Part shown: in pieces, positions 1 to 12,674 of the stretch
How positions within the stretch are numbered: the first letter of the stretch is position 1
How the letters are laid out: each line of letters begins with the position of its first letter
NCBI GenBank assembly: GCA_037577475.1
Contig: CM075202.1
Coordinates: 7,922,001-7,986,000, forward strand
Direction: 5' to 3'
Length of the DNA: 64,000 bases
DNA from: Chaunax sp. Z400
Lineage: Eukaryota; Chordata; Actinopteri; Lophiiformes; Chaunacidae
The notes under the pieces: generated by a model
What the model was told of the DNA's origin: nothing
The model's input: the letters and a program-made list of their open reading frames with translations, nothing else
Databases searched by the model: none
Translations under genes and position numbers: made by a program

Positions 1-2340
1 ATGCCCCCAAACCCCTCTGGCAAGCTTAGGTTTTGGACCTCGGTATTTCTAAAATCCTACGTTTGGCCCTGCACATGATTCTCGTTTCTAATGTGCATAC
101 CTTTGTAAAAGGACAACATTGCAACATTTTTCTTCTTTTTTGCAGATGAACAAGACTGTGCTGTGTGCAAATTTCAAATCAAGGGCCATAATTCAACTTG
201 AAATTGTTTTTCAGCTGTAATTTTCAAACTCAATCTACTGCAGTATATTTTGAAGCCCTCCACAACATTTTATTCTCTTATCGTTAATGGGTTTTGGTAA
301 AACGTGTTCAGTTTGCAACACTTTATGGCAAGTGCAGATTTTGAATTACAGTAAGGGTCATACTATACTTAAAATAGTTTTTCAGTGGTAATTTTTTTCA
401 CTCAATCTACTACAATACATATTAACTTTAATTAGCCTATCTTTAGTGGTTTTTGAGAACTTCCTCATTTTGAAGTGTGACTCTCACATTTATCTACACT
501 CCTACACACACAGACAGACAGACGAAACCCATTCCTTTATCTCCAACCCCATTATGTGGAGGGGGATGATAAAATCAAGGTAGATTGGTTATACATATAA
601 TACAGATTGATCAGAAAGGAGTGAAGTTTGCAGTAAAAGAGGGCAAGGAAAGCTTCACTGTGTGTAAACTGGCTAAAGGTCAAAAGCATTTGACTGGATG
701 AGTGCCAGACATCTCAGCCTCCTGTGAGACAGTATGGATGAAAGTGGGACAACAATACACCTGTGTGAGTTATAGCAGCAAGTACAACTTTACAGTAAGT
801 GTTACTGGAGTCACAGGCTGGTTTGACGTTCTGAGAACATTAGTCTGATTGTTAACCTGTCTGACGGGCTGCAGAGAAACGCCTCTGAGAGACCAGCTGG
901 GTTCAAACAATAAATAAGCTATGATCAAACGTTTCATAAGTTAATAATCGCTGGTGAATTTAACTGTCAACACCATATACTTATGTGTACTCCCTTTAAA
1001 TACTACGTTTTAATTAAGTGTACCAGACAAAATTTTTATTTTTTTATTTATTCTGTTTATGGACAGAATAAAGACTTCTGAATGGCATCTGTAGACATAA
1101 AATAATGTGATCCATGGCAAAACATTTTTAGACAAGAGAACCATAACCTCCGCCAAGGCCCTGTAAAAAATTCCTGCGGTAACAATGATTTGCTAACCTT
1201 CGCTCTTTAGGATTAGTTGGTGTCAGTACATAAAATAATATCAATACCCATGGCAAAATAAAATGGGAAACTTAAAATAAATGTCAATTATTTATGTGTT
1301 TGTTTGCATTTTGCCAGTCAAAGAGGAATAGAGTGTTAATCTATGACATAAAAATGTCAATCCCTGTCATAAAAATCCTCCTGGTACAGTAAGACTAGCA
1401 AGGATTATATTCACTCAATTTAAACCTCACAACCAGGTTCATGCATCAGTCAGTCTTAACCAATAAAGCAACATGTTGTGATTTATTGTAATGTATTAGT
1501 AATTAAGGTAAGTGTTTTTTGTACCAGGTCTCATAAATCAACGTTCAAATCACGTTTCAAAACACCAACAAGACCTGGAAAGAGGTCATGTTCTCTCCAA
1601 GCCTCTGAAACATGCCTGTGCAGAAAGTCTGATCTTCCGTAAAATCTTAAGAGTTGTCTGGACATGTAGCTGAAGTCGGGAAGGAGTTTGAGGCATGCAG
1701 AGTTGAGTGTGAGGTTAACCCCCTCTCCTCCTCCCTGAGAAATATCCTCCTCCCTGAGGGCGCAGCTTTCCATGCAATCTCATTTACTCTCCATATAGAA
1801 TAAAATATTGACAGCACCACTATGGCCATATCCTTGCAATGACATGTAAATCCATCATCAATTCCCAGGGCTGTGTGCTCTAAGGGACATTTTCTCTAAA
1901 TATACCTTTTTGGCATTTTTTTTTTTTTTTTTTTATATCTGCAAAAATTATTTGCTCTGAAACTGTGCCAGGGAGCTATAACTGAGACACTCAAAGCTGT
2001 CATTCATGAGAAACAGTACATTTTACAGTAGCTTCTGGGATTTACTAAACCTTCAGAACAGCAAAAGAGTCACTTCTCACAGTTTGTGCCGGGAAGAAGC
2101 AATTTGCTTTGCAAGGGGATCAAATGTTTCACATATGGTTGGCTGTCTGTCAAAAGCATATCAGCGTGAGCTATCAGGCTTGTCAAGGCTTAACATGGCA
2201 TCCGCTTTATCAAAATTCATGACATAAAGAAAGAATAATCTCTGCAAATTGGTGCTTCTTTTAATGTTTAACTAGTCTTAGTTTCATTTTAACAAAAGAG
2301 CTTGTACTATTTGTATCATATATGTTACAGGCTGGTCTTA
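1..2340. other. 5' flank, no gene seen
   Basis: I see no coding exon here. Short reading frames (for example on the minus strand near 1531-1829) show no recognisable domain. Positions 150-430 hold an imperfect duplication. Positions 480-580 end in a CACA-GACAGACAGACGAAACCC-type tail of the kind that closes some fish non-LTR retroelements. A motif CATAACCTCCGCCAAGG at about 1141 resembles the ends of the repeats at 22.3-23.1 kb and 50.8 kb. A poly-T run lies at about 1916-1934. Confidence 0.5.
150..430. repeat. Imperfect direct duplication, likely old retroelement tail
   Basis: Two blocks, about 167-258 and 337-430, share the order AAGGGCCAT / AAGGGTCAT, then GTTTTTCAG, TGGTAATTTT-like sequence and ACTCAATCTACT. 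The copies are diverged. The tail near 500-540 suggests a retroelement, but the family is not certain. Confidence 0.4.
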
Positions 2341-2350
2341 TCAATGCTAA

Positions 2351-2463
2351 ATCCCATTGGTCTCACAGTGGAAAAGCAGTTGGTGACTCACCGCCTCAGG
2401 CTAAAAGGCGGAGCTACGAGAGCAAAGCTGAATAAGCAAGGCGAACCCAAAGGAGTCTCAGCC
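2351..2463 (+). promoter_or_regulatory. Candidate core promoter of receptor gene 1
   Basis: An inverted CCAAT box (ATTGG, 2356-2360) lies about 100 bases before an initiator-like TCTCAGCC (2456-2463). A weak TATA-like AATAAG (2431) sits 29 bases before the A of that initiator. The second receptor gene has the same TCTCAGCC with a TATAAA 32 bases upstream, so the shared layout supports a transcription start near 2460. Inferred; no transcript data. Confidence 0.4.
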
Positions 2464-2706
2464 ATTTGCTCTGCACAGTGAGATAACTACTTCCAGACCT
2501 GGTCTCACACAAATAAAAACTACTTTAAAATTGACTGACTCTGGAAACCACAAACAGGCCTGAGAACTGAGAGAGGAATTTAAAACCTACAGGAGGATTT
2601 CGTCTTGAGGAACGTGTTTGGCGGGATTTTTGGTTGTCTGTGAGGTGAGACTCTGCGTGGATCAATCTCCTTGACAGTTTAGAAGAAAACACGTTTGAAT
2701 GTTCAA

Positions 2707-4713
2707 ATGGCAAACTTTACTTATCAGCTTATTGAGGACTGCGAGGCCTCAAACAAGACACTGTATAAAGTCTATGCAGCTGTCATGATTGTGATTTTCA
2801 TCTTGGCTTTGCCTCTGAATGCATCTGTCCTCCACCTCTTCATATTCAAGCTGAAATTCTGGAAATCCAACACCAACAATGTCTTCCTTTTCAACCTGGT
2901 GCTGGCTGACATTCTCCTGCTCTTCTGTTTGCCCATAAAGGCACACAACTTCATCAAAGGAGAGAGGAGGAGTGAGAACGACACAGTATGCAAAGCTATG
3001 CTCTTCATGTTGTTTTTAAACCGAGGAGCCAGCATTGCCTTCCTGACAGTGACTTCCATTGATCGATACTTTAACGTGGTACATCCTGGTCGAAAGAATC
3101 TCCTGAAAGCTCTAAAGAAATCTCCTCAGATCTCTATTCTCATCTGGCTGCTTCTCCTGCCTCTCACTATTCCCACCATGCTCAAGAACTTTGATTGCTG
3201 CAACAGCCACAAGACCAGTAAAGATGACACCTTGGTTAAGGTAATGTGTCCATTGAATTGTCAATATGCACCTCCCTTCTGTTTACAGTTTGTATTGGTA
3301 GGTTTTCTGCATCAGTCTCAAAAATCTGGGACAGTGCATGAGATGTGGGAAATGCAAAGAAATGACAAAGCATTCAAGCAACAGATGATTCATCTGGAAA
3401 CATTAGGCTTCACAGTGATGTCATTTGTGACAATGTGACAACACAGTGCTGAGTGAGCAAGTTTTGAAATGCTGTATTATTCCGATTTGCGCAACTCAAA
3501 GTTCACACACTAAATTATTTTGTGCCACTGGCTCCTCAGCTTGAAGTAACAGGGAGAATAAAAGTGAAAAATAATAGATAATAATAATAATAATAAAGAC
3601 TGAATTTTAGTGATTGATGGGATGAGAGGCCAAACCAGACATGAAGAATCCATCCATGGGTCCATGGCATCCCCCCACAGCTAACGTGTTAAACCTGGAC
3701 TGTGTCAAAGTGCACCACAAATAACAAGGCCACTGTTTGGAAAATATGCATGTTTAAAGCAAATATGCTATTTATTTACCGTGTATTACACCTTGCAATA
3801 GTTTCACAAGGAGGTACCTCATTATGGAAAACTAATTGATAAGATAGAAGCATGTCTATTATTTTTTTTATATCAGGACACCCCAGAATGCATTATTGTG
3901 TTTATACCATGACCTCTTACTAAGTGCATCCATTGTTTGCAGTGAAGCATTAATACTAAGATGTGTTTTTAGTACTGTAGTTAATACAATTTACTTCAAA
4001 GAGGATTTTGAATACAAGGCTTGTAATGGAGTATTTTCATATTGTTGAATAGGTGGGGGAGGGGGGGTGTTTAAGTAAAGGATATGAGTTCTTCTTGCAT
4101 CACTGTCTTATGCAAGGATACAGAGTAGTACTTAAACTGCTGACTGTTACTGTCCTGATATGAATTCATAGGGACCCTAATCAACCAATCAAAAATAGAA
4201 ATTTGTTGTTGGTGCATATGACCATTAAGTTGATCCTTTTTCTGATTTAAGGACGTGGTGGACAGCATGCGAGAAGTGGTCTTCTTTACCCAGATCGTCA
4301 TCCCCTTCGTCATCCTGGTCTACTGCACGGCGCGCATCGTCAACCGGCTCAGGAAGAAAACAGTTGGAGATAAGACCAAGCTGAGGAGAGCTGTCTTTCT
4401 GGTGTCTGCCGTCATGGTGGTCTTCTCCTTCTGCTTCCTCCCATGCACCATCGCCAGAATGGTTCTGCTGATCGCCCGGGTCCAAGAGGCGACTGAACCC
4501 AACCAGGATAAAGCCGCTGTGGCCTTTGACGGCCTCATGGTCCTCTCCTACATGGACTGCCTACTGGACCCGCTGGTCTACTGCTTCTGCAGCACCAAGT
4601 TTAAGGGTCTTTATCTCTCCAATTATTTCCCATTCTTAGTGAAAGACACTCAGGTGCCATTAGACAGCTCCACAGGACAGACATCGAATCCTGTGCGCAA
4701 TAAGGTCATTTGA
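2707..4713 (+). CDS. HCAR/OXER1/GPR31-like class A GPCR, paralog 1 (2 coding exons)
   Basis: A seven-transmembrane receptor of the plasma membrane, predicted to sense a carboxylate ligand (hydroxy acid or oxidised fatty acid) and to signal through Gi, as its family does. Exons 2707-3240 and 4252-4713 join in phase 0 (AAG|GTAATG donor, TTTAAG acceptor), giving 331 residues. The ATG at 2707 is chosen because it opens an N-terminus with sequons at N3 and N16; the frame upstream of it has only a TTG. Visible landmarks: D68 in LVLAD (TM2), C95 at the top of TM3, R106 (eleven residues after C95, like Arg111 of HCAR2), D119-R-Y, W147 (TM4), C164-C165 in extracellular loop 2, FCFLPC in TM6, Y278 and D284-P-L-V-Y in TM7. 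The exact ortholog (HCAR, OXER1 or GPR31) cannot be settled without a tree. Exon 1 read without splicing stops at 3438. The intron contains a TAA-rich microsatellite at about 3571-3596. Confidence 0.9.
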
Positions 4714-5715
4714 AACTGATGGAAAACATAGGCCTGATGCTACTGTACAGTGTGCTGTGTGGTGACAGCAGAGAATCAATGTTTGCCTTAAAAACTGTAC
4801 CTACTATGAGAGAGAGGACTCTGAAGGTAAAGTAAGCCGTGGAGACAAGACAAACAGTACTTATTTAAGTGTCTATTTTCTATTGATTGTTAAATAGAAA
4901 TATTTAGTGGTGTATATGTCAATAGAGGGGATTATTACGGCTCTTTTAAAGTGCTCTTCAGCACTAATAGTCTAGAAAATATCTATGATGGTGGATTTTA
5001 TTCATTCCATGCACATCTGCTTTTTTGTCTTGAAGAGCAACATGACTTATGACCATAAAAATGTCCTTTCAAGTGTTTAAGGCCAAAGAACAAGAATGGA
5101 GAATTTATTTGTCAAATCTCACATTGCTTCCAGTTCCACAGTCAAACAAGCATTAGTGTTAAATGCCATTTAATAAGGCTCAGAAAGTGTCATCAGAAAG
5201 AGTTTAAATATTGTCAAATACATTTCCTATGATGGTCAAAAATGATCAAGGAAACATGATTGTCCAGAGGGTTCACATAAATCATAGGCAGTATTCACTA
5301 ACATGGATTCCTTTGTCAGGACTGTCAAGTGTGTGTGATGCATTATCAGCCATGGTCAGTCCCCTGTTACATAAGACTTTATTCTAGAGGCTCATACAAG
5401 TAGCTGATCATTAATACTGATTTATTATTGAATTGTTTAACTGTTATTATTTACATACTTTCTGTGTGGTATAATTTCTTGTAAGTGTCTTCTATAAGAC
5501 ACCTTCCCAAACTCAAACTTTAACAATCATAATTCCAGCAAACAAAATGACATAACTCAAAAATGTAAAATTCCCCTGACCACCCCTTACAAACAAAGCA
5601 TTAATCATGCCTCTAACTGGAAAACTTTTCTCAGACATATTCACGGAAATTCCACTCTCCATGTATGAGTCACCTGAATGGTCTCAGCCACCTTGATTAC
5701 ATCATCAATAGTAAT

Positions 5716-5721
5716 AATAAA
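5716..5721 (+). promoter_or_regulatory. Possible poly(A) signal of receptor gene 1
   Basis: AATAAA about 1 kb after the stop codon. It is the clearest hexamer I noticed downstream, but the long distance makes the assignment weak. Confidence 0.25.
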
Positions 5722-7084
5722 GAGTTATGATATGTCTGGTGTTCACTGTTGGACTATGAATACATGGCTTACTCATGCAATTAATCCATCAGCTGGGGTC
5801 TGGTGAGTCTGGGTTTAATTTCATGATGCATCACTGTGCATCACAGAGTAAATCATTGCTTTGTATTAGTCACAGCATTGTTTTAAGGGGTGAAACACTG
5901 TAACAGTACAATGGGACATTTGAGCTGTGGAAAATTAGGCAACTGTCCTGTCCTCCAAGCTATTCTCAGTTTCCCCATTATGTCATTGCATATAAAAGCA
6001 ACGGTCCCATGATTTGACCCTCACAATAACACTCCTTGACCATGAAAACTTAACCCTAGAATTTGGAATCACATTGGATCCGCTCCAAAATTGGATGATT
6101 TCTTCTTTGGCACATGCCCCACCCTTCCACCCAGTTTCATGGAGGTCTGTCAAGTAGTCTATGTGTAATTGACAAAAGCAATCCAAAAAGCCCTATGTTA
6201 CAATGTTATAAAAAATAAAAAATAAAAATCTCTTTCTATTTATCCAATTCCAACAATGTCCCATTGTATATGCCCGATGCTAAAAGGTGTTATATGATGC
6301 TAAATGATGTTGTTTTTGTTACAAACAGAATGTAATGCTGATAGTATTGTTAATGTTATCGTGTTTTATTATGTGGCTACTTAAAAGGATTAATAATAAC
6401 TTATCTCACCGCAAAAAGTAGCTCCTGTAATGGAATGAATTACGGATGCAAACATCTTGTGAATTCTTATGATTAGTCATATATAAAATATTGACATAAT
6501 GTCATCCTAACATATTGTAATTTTTTATTTTATTTTATTGGAAGTCTCCCAATGAATGCTTTAGATATCATTCCCCCAGTACATGACAATCACGACTCAA
6601 ATGAGTGAACATTTACAAGTCTGTGTTACAGATGGCATTAAATACATGCCTTGTCCTTTGTGTGTTTTTACTACAGCTGTGTCGTATGTGAATGTTTGAA
6701 TATAATTTAATCTTTGAGTACATTTCTGCTCCTTCGTCTTCCCTCTGGACAGAAAAGTATGCTGATGTCAAACTCAGTTGAGATATCTCGACTTGTCGAA
6801 AACAAATTCAATGTTTTGAACTCGCTCGGTATCCAACAACATACCTGAGCCAACTACAACACCGCAAACATTTCTCCTGGGATAAAACATGGGTGTGGTT
6901 TTGATAAGTGGCTCTCTAGAAGGTGGGAGAACAAAAACAAGGAGCTGACTTCACTCTGGAACAAAGCTGCAAAGCAGGGAGAGAAAATCCAAATACAGGA
7001 AGAGAAAAAGTAAAAGAAAAAAGACTTTCAAAATAAAACAGGAAACGGAAAACAGAACCTTACAGAAACAAAACAATGATACAC

Positions 7085-7215
7085 AGAATGTACTTTTTCA
7101 CTTTTACTTGAGTAAAGAATCAATACTTCTACTTTTATCAGTCTTTTTTTTTTTTACACAAGTAATTGTACTTCTACTTCAGTAAAGAATGTGTGTACTT
7201 TTACCACCTCTGAAT
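7085..7215. repeat. Interspersed repeat with GTACTTTTACTTGAGTAAAG-type core
   Basis: CTTTTACTTGAGTAAAG, a second TTCTACTTCAGTAAAG and a terminal TACCACCTCTG are typical of a very common fish interspersed repeat. A copy of the same type, in opposite orientation, appears at 59811-59925. Confidence 0.5.
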
Positions 7216-10200
7216 ATTGCTAGTGTCACAGGCCAGGCTTATTAAGATAGACAAAGAGGGAGAGCACACATGTTTTAAGTAAATTAAACAATAACTTTAT
7301 TTAGAACTAATACAAAATGAACATAATCAATGAATCATCAAATAATATATTGCCTTGCTTACAGTATGCCGACACTTTGTAATATATTGAATTGGTACCT
7401 CTCCATTGTGGTGCGTATTGCATGACTAGATTCTTGCCAATACACAGCTTTAACCGGTCATGAAGAATAACAGGATTTACATTTATTATAAAACTGCCGC
7501 TGCTGCTTTAACGCTACAATGTGTGGAACTGTGTGTGAACAGAGCATGTTTAGTTATTTTTGGAGAAAAAAAAAGTGACAATCTGTGGTGCAATCTATTA
7601 GCTCTCATTCCATTTACCTAATTTGCCAGAGTCATTTCCACTTGGAAGTCGTCAAAAACATTTTGCCAAACATAACACGGCTCCACTTGTTAGAATAAAA
7701 TCTGGGTCAGAATAAAATCTGGGTCAGACTTGTTTTGTCTGTGGAAAAAAGAGAGGTAATGGTGATATGGCTCTTACTCATGATGAGACATGATGATCAT
7801 CCTTCAGTCTAATGAAGGAGATGACGCTGGGAAAACTGGGAGCTGTGGAGCCGCACACAAACCCAAGGGATGGACAGACAGGTCAGGGATGAGAATGAGA
7901 GGAAGAATGCAGGGGGCAAAAAGAAGATATGATGGGATTTTTTGTTGAGGGTTCAAGGAGAAAGTTTTAGAAGATATTAGACTAATAGAGCTACGGAAGC
8001 AGATTCTGTTAAGTTTACTGTACTGATCTGCCAGAGAAACACTTCTCAAACTCAAATGGCAGCTTTTCAAAATGAATCCCATCACTTCAGGGCGAGCAGT
8101 TCTCTGAATCATCTCAAAGATATTCAAAATATAAAAAAATCCACTATGACCTCATACTGTAGTTTAAACGATGATTCATTACAAGAACTAGATACATGTT
8201 ATCAAGCAGAATGAAAATTTAAATGACATTTTTTTATTCTGGCGAAAACCACACAGATTATATGTTTTTCGAGGGAAATCTGGTCAAAGTTCTTTCTTTA
8301 AATCGTTGGTTTGGTTGATTTTTAGGCCACATTTGCACCGGAACACAAACAGGCTAACAGACATCCTGTCCTGATATATTATCACCTTCTGGTTTACACT
8401 TCACAAACTCTCTAGAAACGTAACTGGCTCTGAAGTTTAACTCTGTCTGTCTGCTGTTTGGTGCTGAGCAGGGTTTGAGAGACAGACAATGGACTGAATG
8501 TGACTAAAAACCCTTCATCACTGTGGGTGACCAGTTTCATACTGTATTACTCATTTAATTGATTGTTATGTGAAAATAAAATAACGATTTTGAATAAATT
8601 TAATAGTTTTAAAACATATTCACATATAAGGCTCAAAGACTGTCAGCATATATCTTAAAACAAATTTTTTGTCTTCCAAAATTGGTGGAACTGAGTGATC
8701 CCGACTTCATTTCATACATATTTTCAGGAAAATGTAAAAATTTTGATACATTTTCGACTTAGACATTTGCAGCTTTATTGAGTCCTAATCAAATATTCAA
8801 AGGAAGCCACTTCTAAATTACCTTCTCAGAGTTTTTGTCAGCACAGGCAGCGCACCGGTCCAATGTGAGGGCACACAGGCAGGAAGCATGAGACCTACTA
8901 AAGAAACTGACAAAGGAGATAAAGGGGGGAGATTTTTCTTATTTCTAAGATTTAGTCTGCGTGGGAGGAAAGAAAAACTGAGTGCAAACCATGGCCCAGA
9001 AATGCTCCTTGGTATTTCCATGGATACCAATTCTAATATATCTAAGAGTCCTCCAGAGCACCTCACTCTAAGTGCAGAAAAAGTAAACAACTGAGTGTCT
9101 GTGTGCTTCAATCATCATTACTGGTGCTTCAACAAAGGTATAAGCAAGAAATTCATGTTGCAACAGAAGCCATCAGTCACTGACTGTAAGACCTGACATA
9201 TATATGAAAAAAAAACGACTTGTGCAGAAAGTCACAGAGGAAGAAAAGAAATCAGGGTTAGCTGGAAGAAAGCTGCTTGGAATGAAAAACAGATAAGATC
9301 TTATCTGAACCGAGATAAGGACACTGGCAGCTCTCCCTGCACGTTGTGGTGGAACATCATGCAACAAACATGTTCTCCTTCCTTAATGCAAAATGTACGT
9401 TTCACACCAGTTGCACAAGCACACAATTTGCTCAAGGTATTGTGTGATACTGTGAGCATTACGTAAAGCATTTTCCATCCAACAAAGGAACTAACTAGAA
9501 TACTAACGACTACATTGGCATGTAAACTAGACTCATTATCTGGCCTGGTACATCATGCTCTGATATTTTTAGCCATGTTTGAGACCTTCTACTCAAATCC
9601 ATCATGAAGGGTAGACAGCCAAAACTCAAGGCACTGGAACAAGTTCTCCTGATGTTGGCAGCATCATAACAGCTATGAACAATTAAGCTCACCAATACAC
9701 AACAGAAAAAAGTGAATTGTCATACATGTTTATCATCATGTTAAATCTAGTCTAGTAATGGACATGGATGGTAGTGGATATTTTTACCATGTACATGTAG
9801 CTCCTATGTTTTTAATTATAGTATATGTGTTTGTCAGCAAATACTAAAATGTGTTTTTTAATTTGACCCATGTCTTTTGGGTAAAATTAGCCTTGCCAGA
9901 TTTAAAAGTAAATTATGTGTATTGTACGCTAAGCGGTATAAAAACATTTGTAAAGCACATTCTTATGATACACATACAGTATATGCGTATTTTGTGATGG
10001 TCCCAGATCAGTGATCTACTGACTGCACCCCCTCTATGACTGCTCCTGCTGTTTCTCTCCCTGAGTTGTAATAGCAGTTGGGATGTTGAAATCATCTTAA
10101 GTGATTATTCAGCTCAGTTCAGCCTAAAAGAGCACTTTATTAAGTTTTCCTATGAGAATGTGTTTTTATAGACTTAAAGGAATTTACTTACAATGCAAAT

Positions 10201-11602
10201 TTCAAGATTAAGAGTCTATTGCACTTTTTGAAAAACATATTACTGCAAAACTGTTCATGTTTTATACTGTGTTAAGTAAAAATGTGAACTAGTTCAGTTT
10301 GGAAAAAGCACAAGCTCTTATTATTTGTAGGGATCTACAGTAACTGTCTGGACCACAGCAGAGGAGGAGGGTTGACTTACTGGACCTCTTGCAACTTTAG
10401 TTGAATACTGCACTAAATCCTACACAATGGACCTTTAAAGGGGTTTTAGCATGACTGCTGTAAACATTTTAAAGAGGAACATTACATTAACATTGTTGTG
10501 GCAGAAAAACAATGTTGCAATGGCCATGGTGAATTATAAGCTCTATTGTGGTCAGAGGTGCAAGAGACCACAAGTCTGCATGCATTCCCTGTTGCAGAAA
10601 TAATGCCGCATTGTTCTTTTGTGCAACATATTTCCCAAAACGGTGTTGACAAAGTGTGACAAAATGGTAAAGCCTTGTCATGATAGCAGACTTCACGTGT
10701 CAAAAAGTCTAATAACAAGTGCACGACTCTAAAGTCAATGAAGTTTATGTCAAAGTTTAACCATTAGTGTGTAGCTTGTTAGGTTTTAAAGCACAACAGA
10801 GATGAAGAAACGCAGGATGGAGTTAATATTTGAAATCCATGGAACATGATGGTTAAAGCTGGTCCAACACTGTAAAAACCTTCACCTGCACACATCTAAG
10901 AATGAACAATTTATGATCCAAAGGTTTAAATAAGTCAACCATGCTGTGTGAGAATTAATATTTTGAAATAAGATTTCTGTGAGTAAGAGTTCTTCTCTAA
11001 CTACTTCTAATGCGTCAGACCGCCTCAGTTCACTTAAGAAGAAGACTGAGGTTGCTTCATTATGCATGTTCAAATTTCCACTGAACTGAGAAGTATAGTA
11101 AAAACTATTCCCCAGTAACTGTTTCAACTGAAACACATGGCTGTTGATGTGGAATCAGGTTTCTCCAGGCAGTGATTATCCACAAGCATGCATAGAGGTT
11201 CAACTTAACCTAACTCTATAATATATTCATAGAGGTATTAATCATAATTTAAATACTAATGCATGTAATGTAGCTTTTATAATCATAATAAAATGCAATG
11301 CAATGCAAAATGTACATGAACCAACATTGAGGTTTTCAAATGAAGCTTCATACCGCATGTCTGTCATCATACTTGCTGCTTGGCAGCCCTGATAAAATCA
11401 CAAGCAGGAAAGGTTAAACACCAACAAAATATGGACTCAGCAGATTATTTTGTTAGCTAAAAACATGTTGTAATTTTTTTTTCAACAAATCTTCATCACA
11501 GGACTTTACAATACTCTGGATTTATTGGAAAAGTCTGGACCACAAAAGATGGAAAAACTCCAACGCAAAAAAGATGGAATAAAATCCTACAAATAGTTAG
11601 AC

Positions 11603-11606
<4 letters not shown>

Positions 11607-11637
<31 letters not shown>

Positions 11638-11757
11638 ATTTTTTCATTAGTTTTTTTTTACTTGCGATTAATCGTGATTAATCACAGTCTGACTGTCTAC
11701 TGTCTACTGTCTACTGTGATTAACTCGATTAAAATTTTTAATCAATTGACACCACTT
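11607..11757. repeat. (TA)n tract plus dispersed GATTAATCGTGATTAATC repeat
   Basis: A (TA)n run of about 29 bases is followed by TGCGATTAATCGTGATTAAT, then three tandem CTGTCTA units, then GATTAACTCGATTAAAAT and TTTAATCAATTGACA. I recognise this as a dispersed fish repeat motif; the family is not certain. Confidence 0.45.
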
Positions 11758-12275
11758 CTAATAATTAATAACATTAGTATTTGTACCTGTAACTGTTTAA
11801 TCAGAATTGAAATATAAAGCTTATGAATGAACTTTTTACATCACACCTATCCAGCCTAAAGTTTATTCCACATAATCTTTTTCAGATTTTCCTGAGGTAT
11901 AACACCATTGATCTTACACCTACAGAACCCTGATATTCCGTTTTCCTCTGATGACAATGTTTTCCCCGAACCTATCATCATACATCCACGCATAGAGCTA
12001 GACATGTGCAGGCACGATGGTTTCGAATTGGCAGTCGCCGGAGGAATTTCACAAGTATTTCACCCTTTCTACTGGGAAACACCTTAAACTGCCAGTTTCC
12101 ATTAACTGCTTTCTACAGAAACTGAATGGAGCATGTGATCATTCCTTATCCCATTATCAATCTGCTTAATCACGATGCATCAAGACATATTAGGTGGAGA
12201 GCTTAAAGCAGCATCTCTCATGCTGTGCTCCTCAACCAGAAAAGCCCCTTTCTTTAAACCACACCTCCAGCTGAT

Positions 12276-12311
12276 TATAAATTCTTCCTCTCTGAAGGAT
12301 CGGTCTCAGCC
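12276..12311 (+). promoter_or_regulatory. TATA box and initiator of receptor gene 2
   Basis: TATAAA at 12276-12281 lies 32 bases before the A of TCTCAGCC (12304-12311), the same initiator-like octamer found upstream of receptor 1. A 5' UTR of about 365 bases would follow to the ATG at 12675. Inferred. Confidence 0.5.
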
Positions 12312-12674
12312 TTGCACAAAAAGGGCTGACGGACTCATTCACACAGGGTGTTTGCTCTTTTCTTTTTTAAGTATTTTTATAGTGTATGCACTTTCCAGAA
12401 CATGTTTCCTCTGCATGTTTTGGCATGGCCAGCCAAGTCTCGACCAAGCTGAAGAATCACAGTAAGGCTCTCAGTGGGAGGCTGTTGAATTTGACGGATC
12501 ACAGTGAGAAGAGGAAAAGGTGCCAAAGGAAAGAGGATTCTGCAACCACCTCCTAAACGAAGGATTTAACTTCGGGATGCCTGTTTAGAAACACCTGTAA
12601 ACTTTATCCTTCCTATTGCTTTGACGTAGGTCTACAGCTTTGACTGCAACTTCTACACAACTTCCACCACTCTT

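Larger units (their letters stand above)
4714..12270. other. Receptor 1 3' UTR and intergenic DNA
   Basis: No coding exon recognised. It holds the probable 3' UTR of receptor 1, a repeat at 7085-7215, two abutting copies of a 17-base unit at 7693-7726 and a (TA)n plus repeat block at 11607-11757. Minus-strand frames near 7804-8127, 8818-9111 and 10482-11136 show no domain or splice context. Confidence 0.6.

Noticed and set aside
3241..3438. Continuation of receptor 1 exon 1 to a stop at 3438
   Set aside because: It runs past a good donor site and loses the TM5-TM7 region that is found intact at 4252-4713; it is intron sequence.
8455..8475. Possible second RE1-like site (GGTGCTGAG)
   Set aside because: Only one half-site matches; the partner half with CTGTCC is missing.
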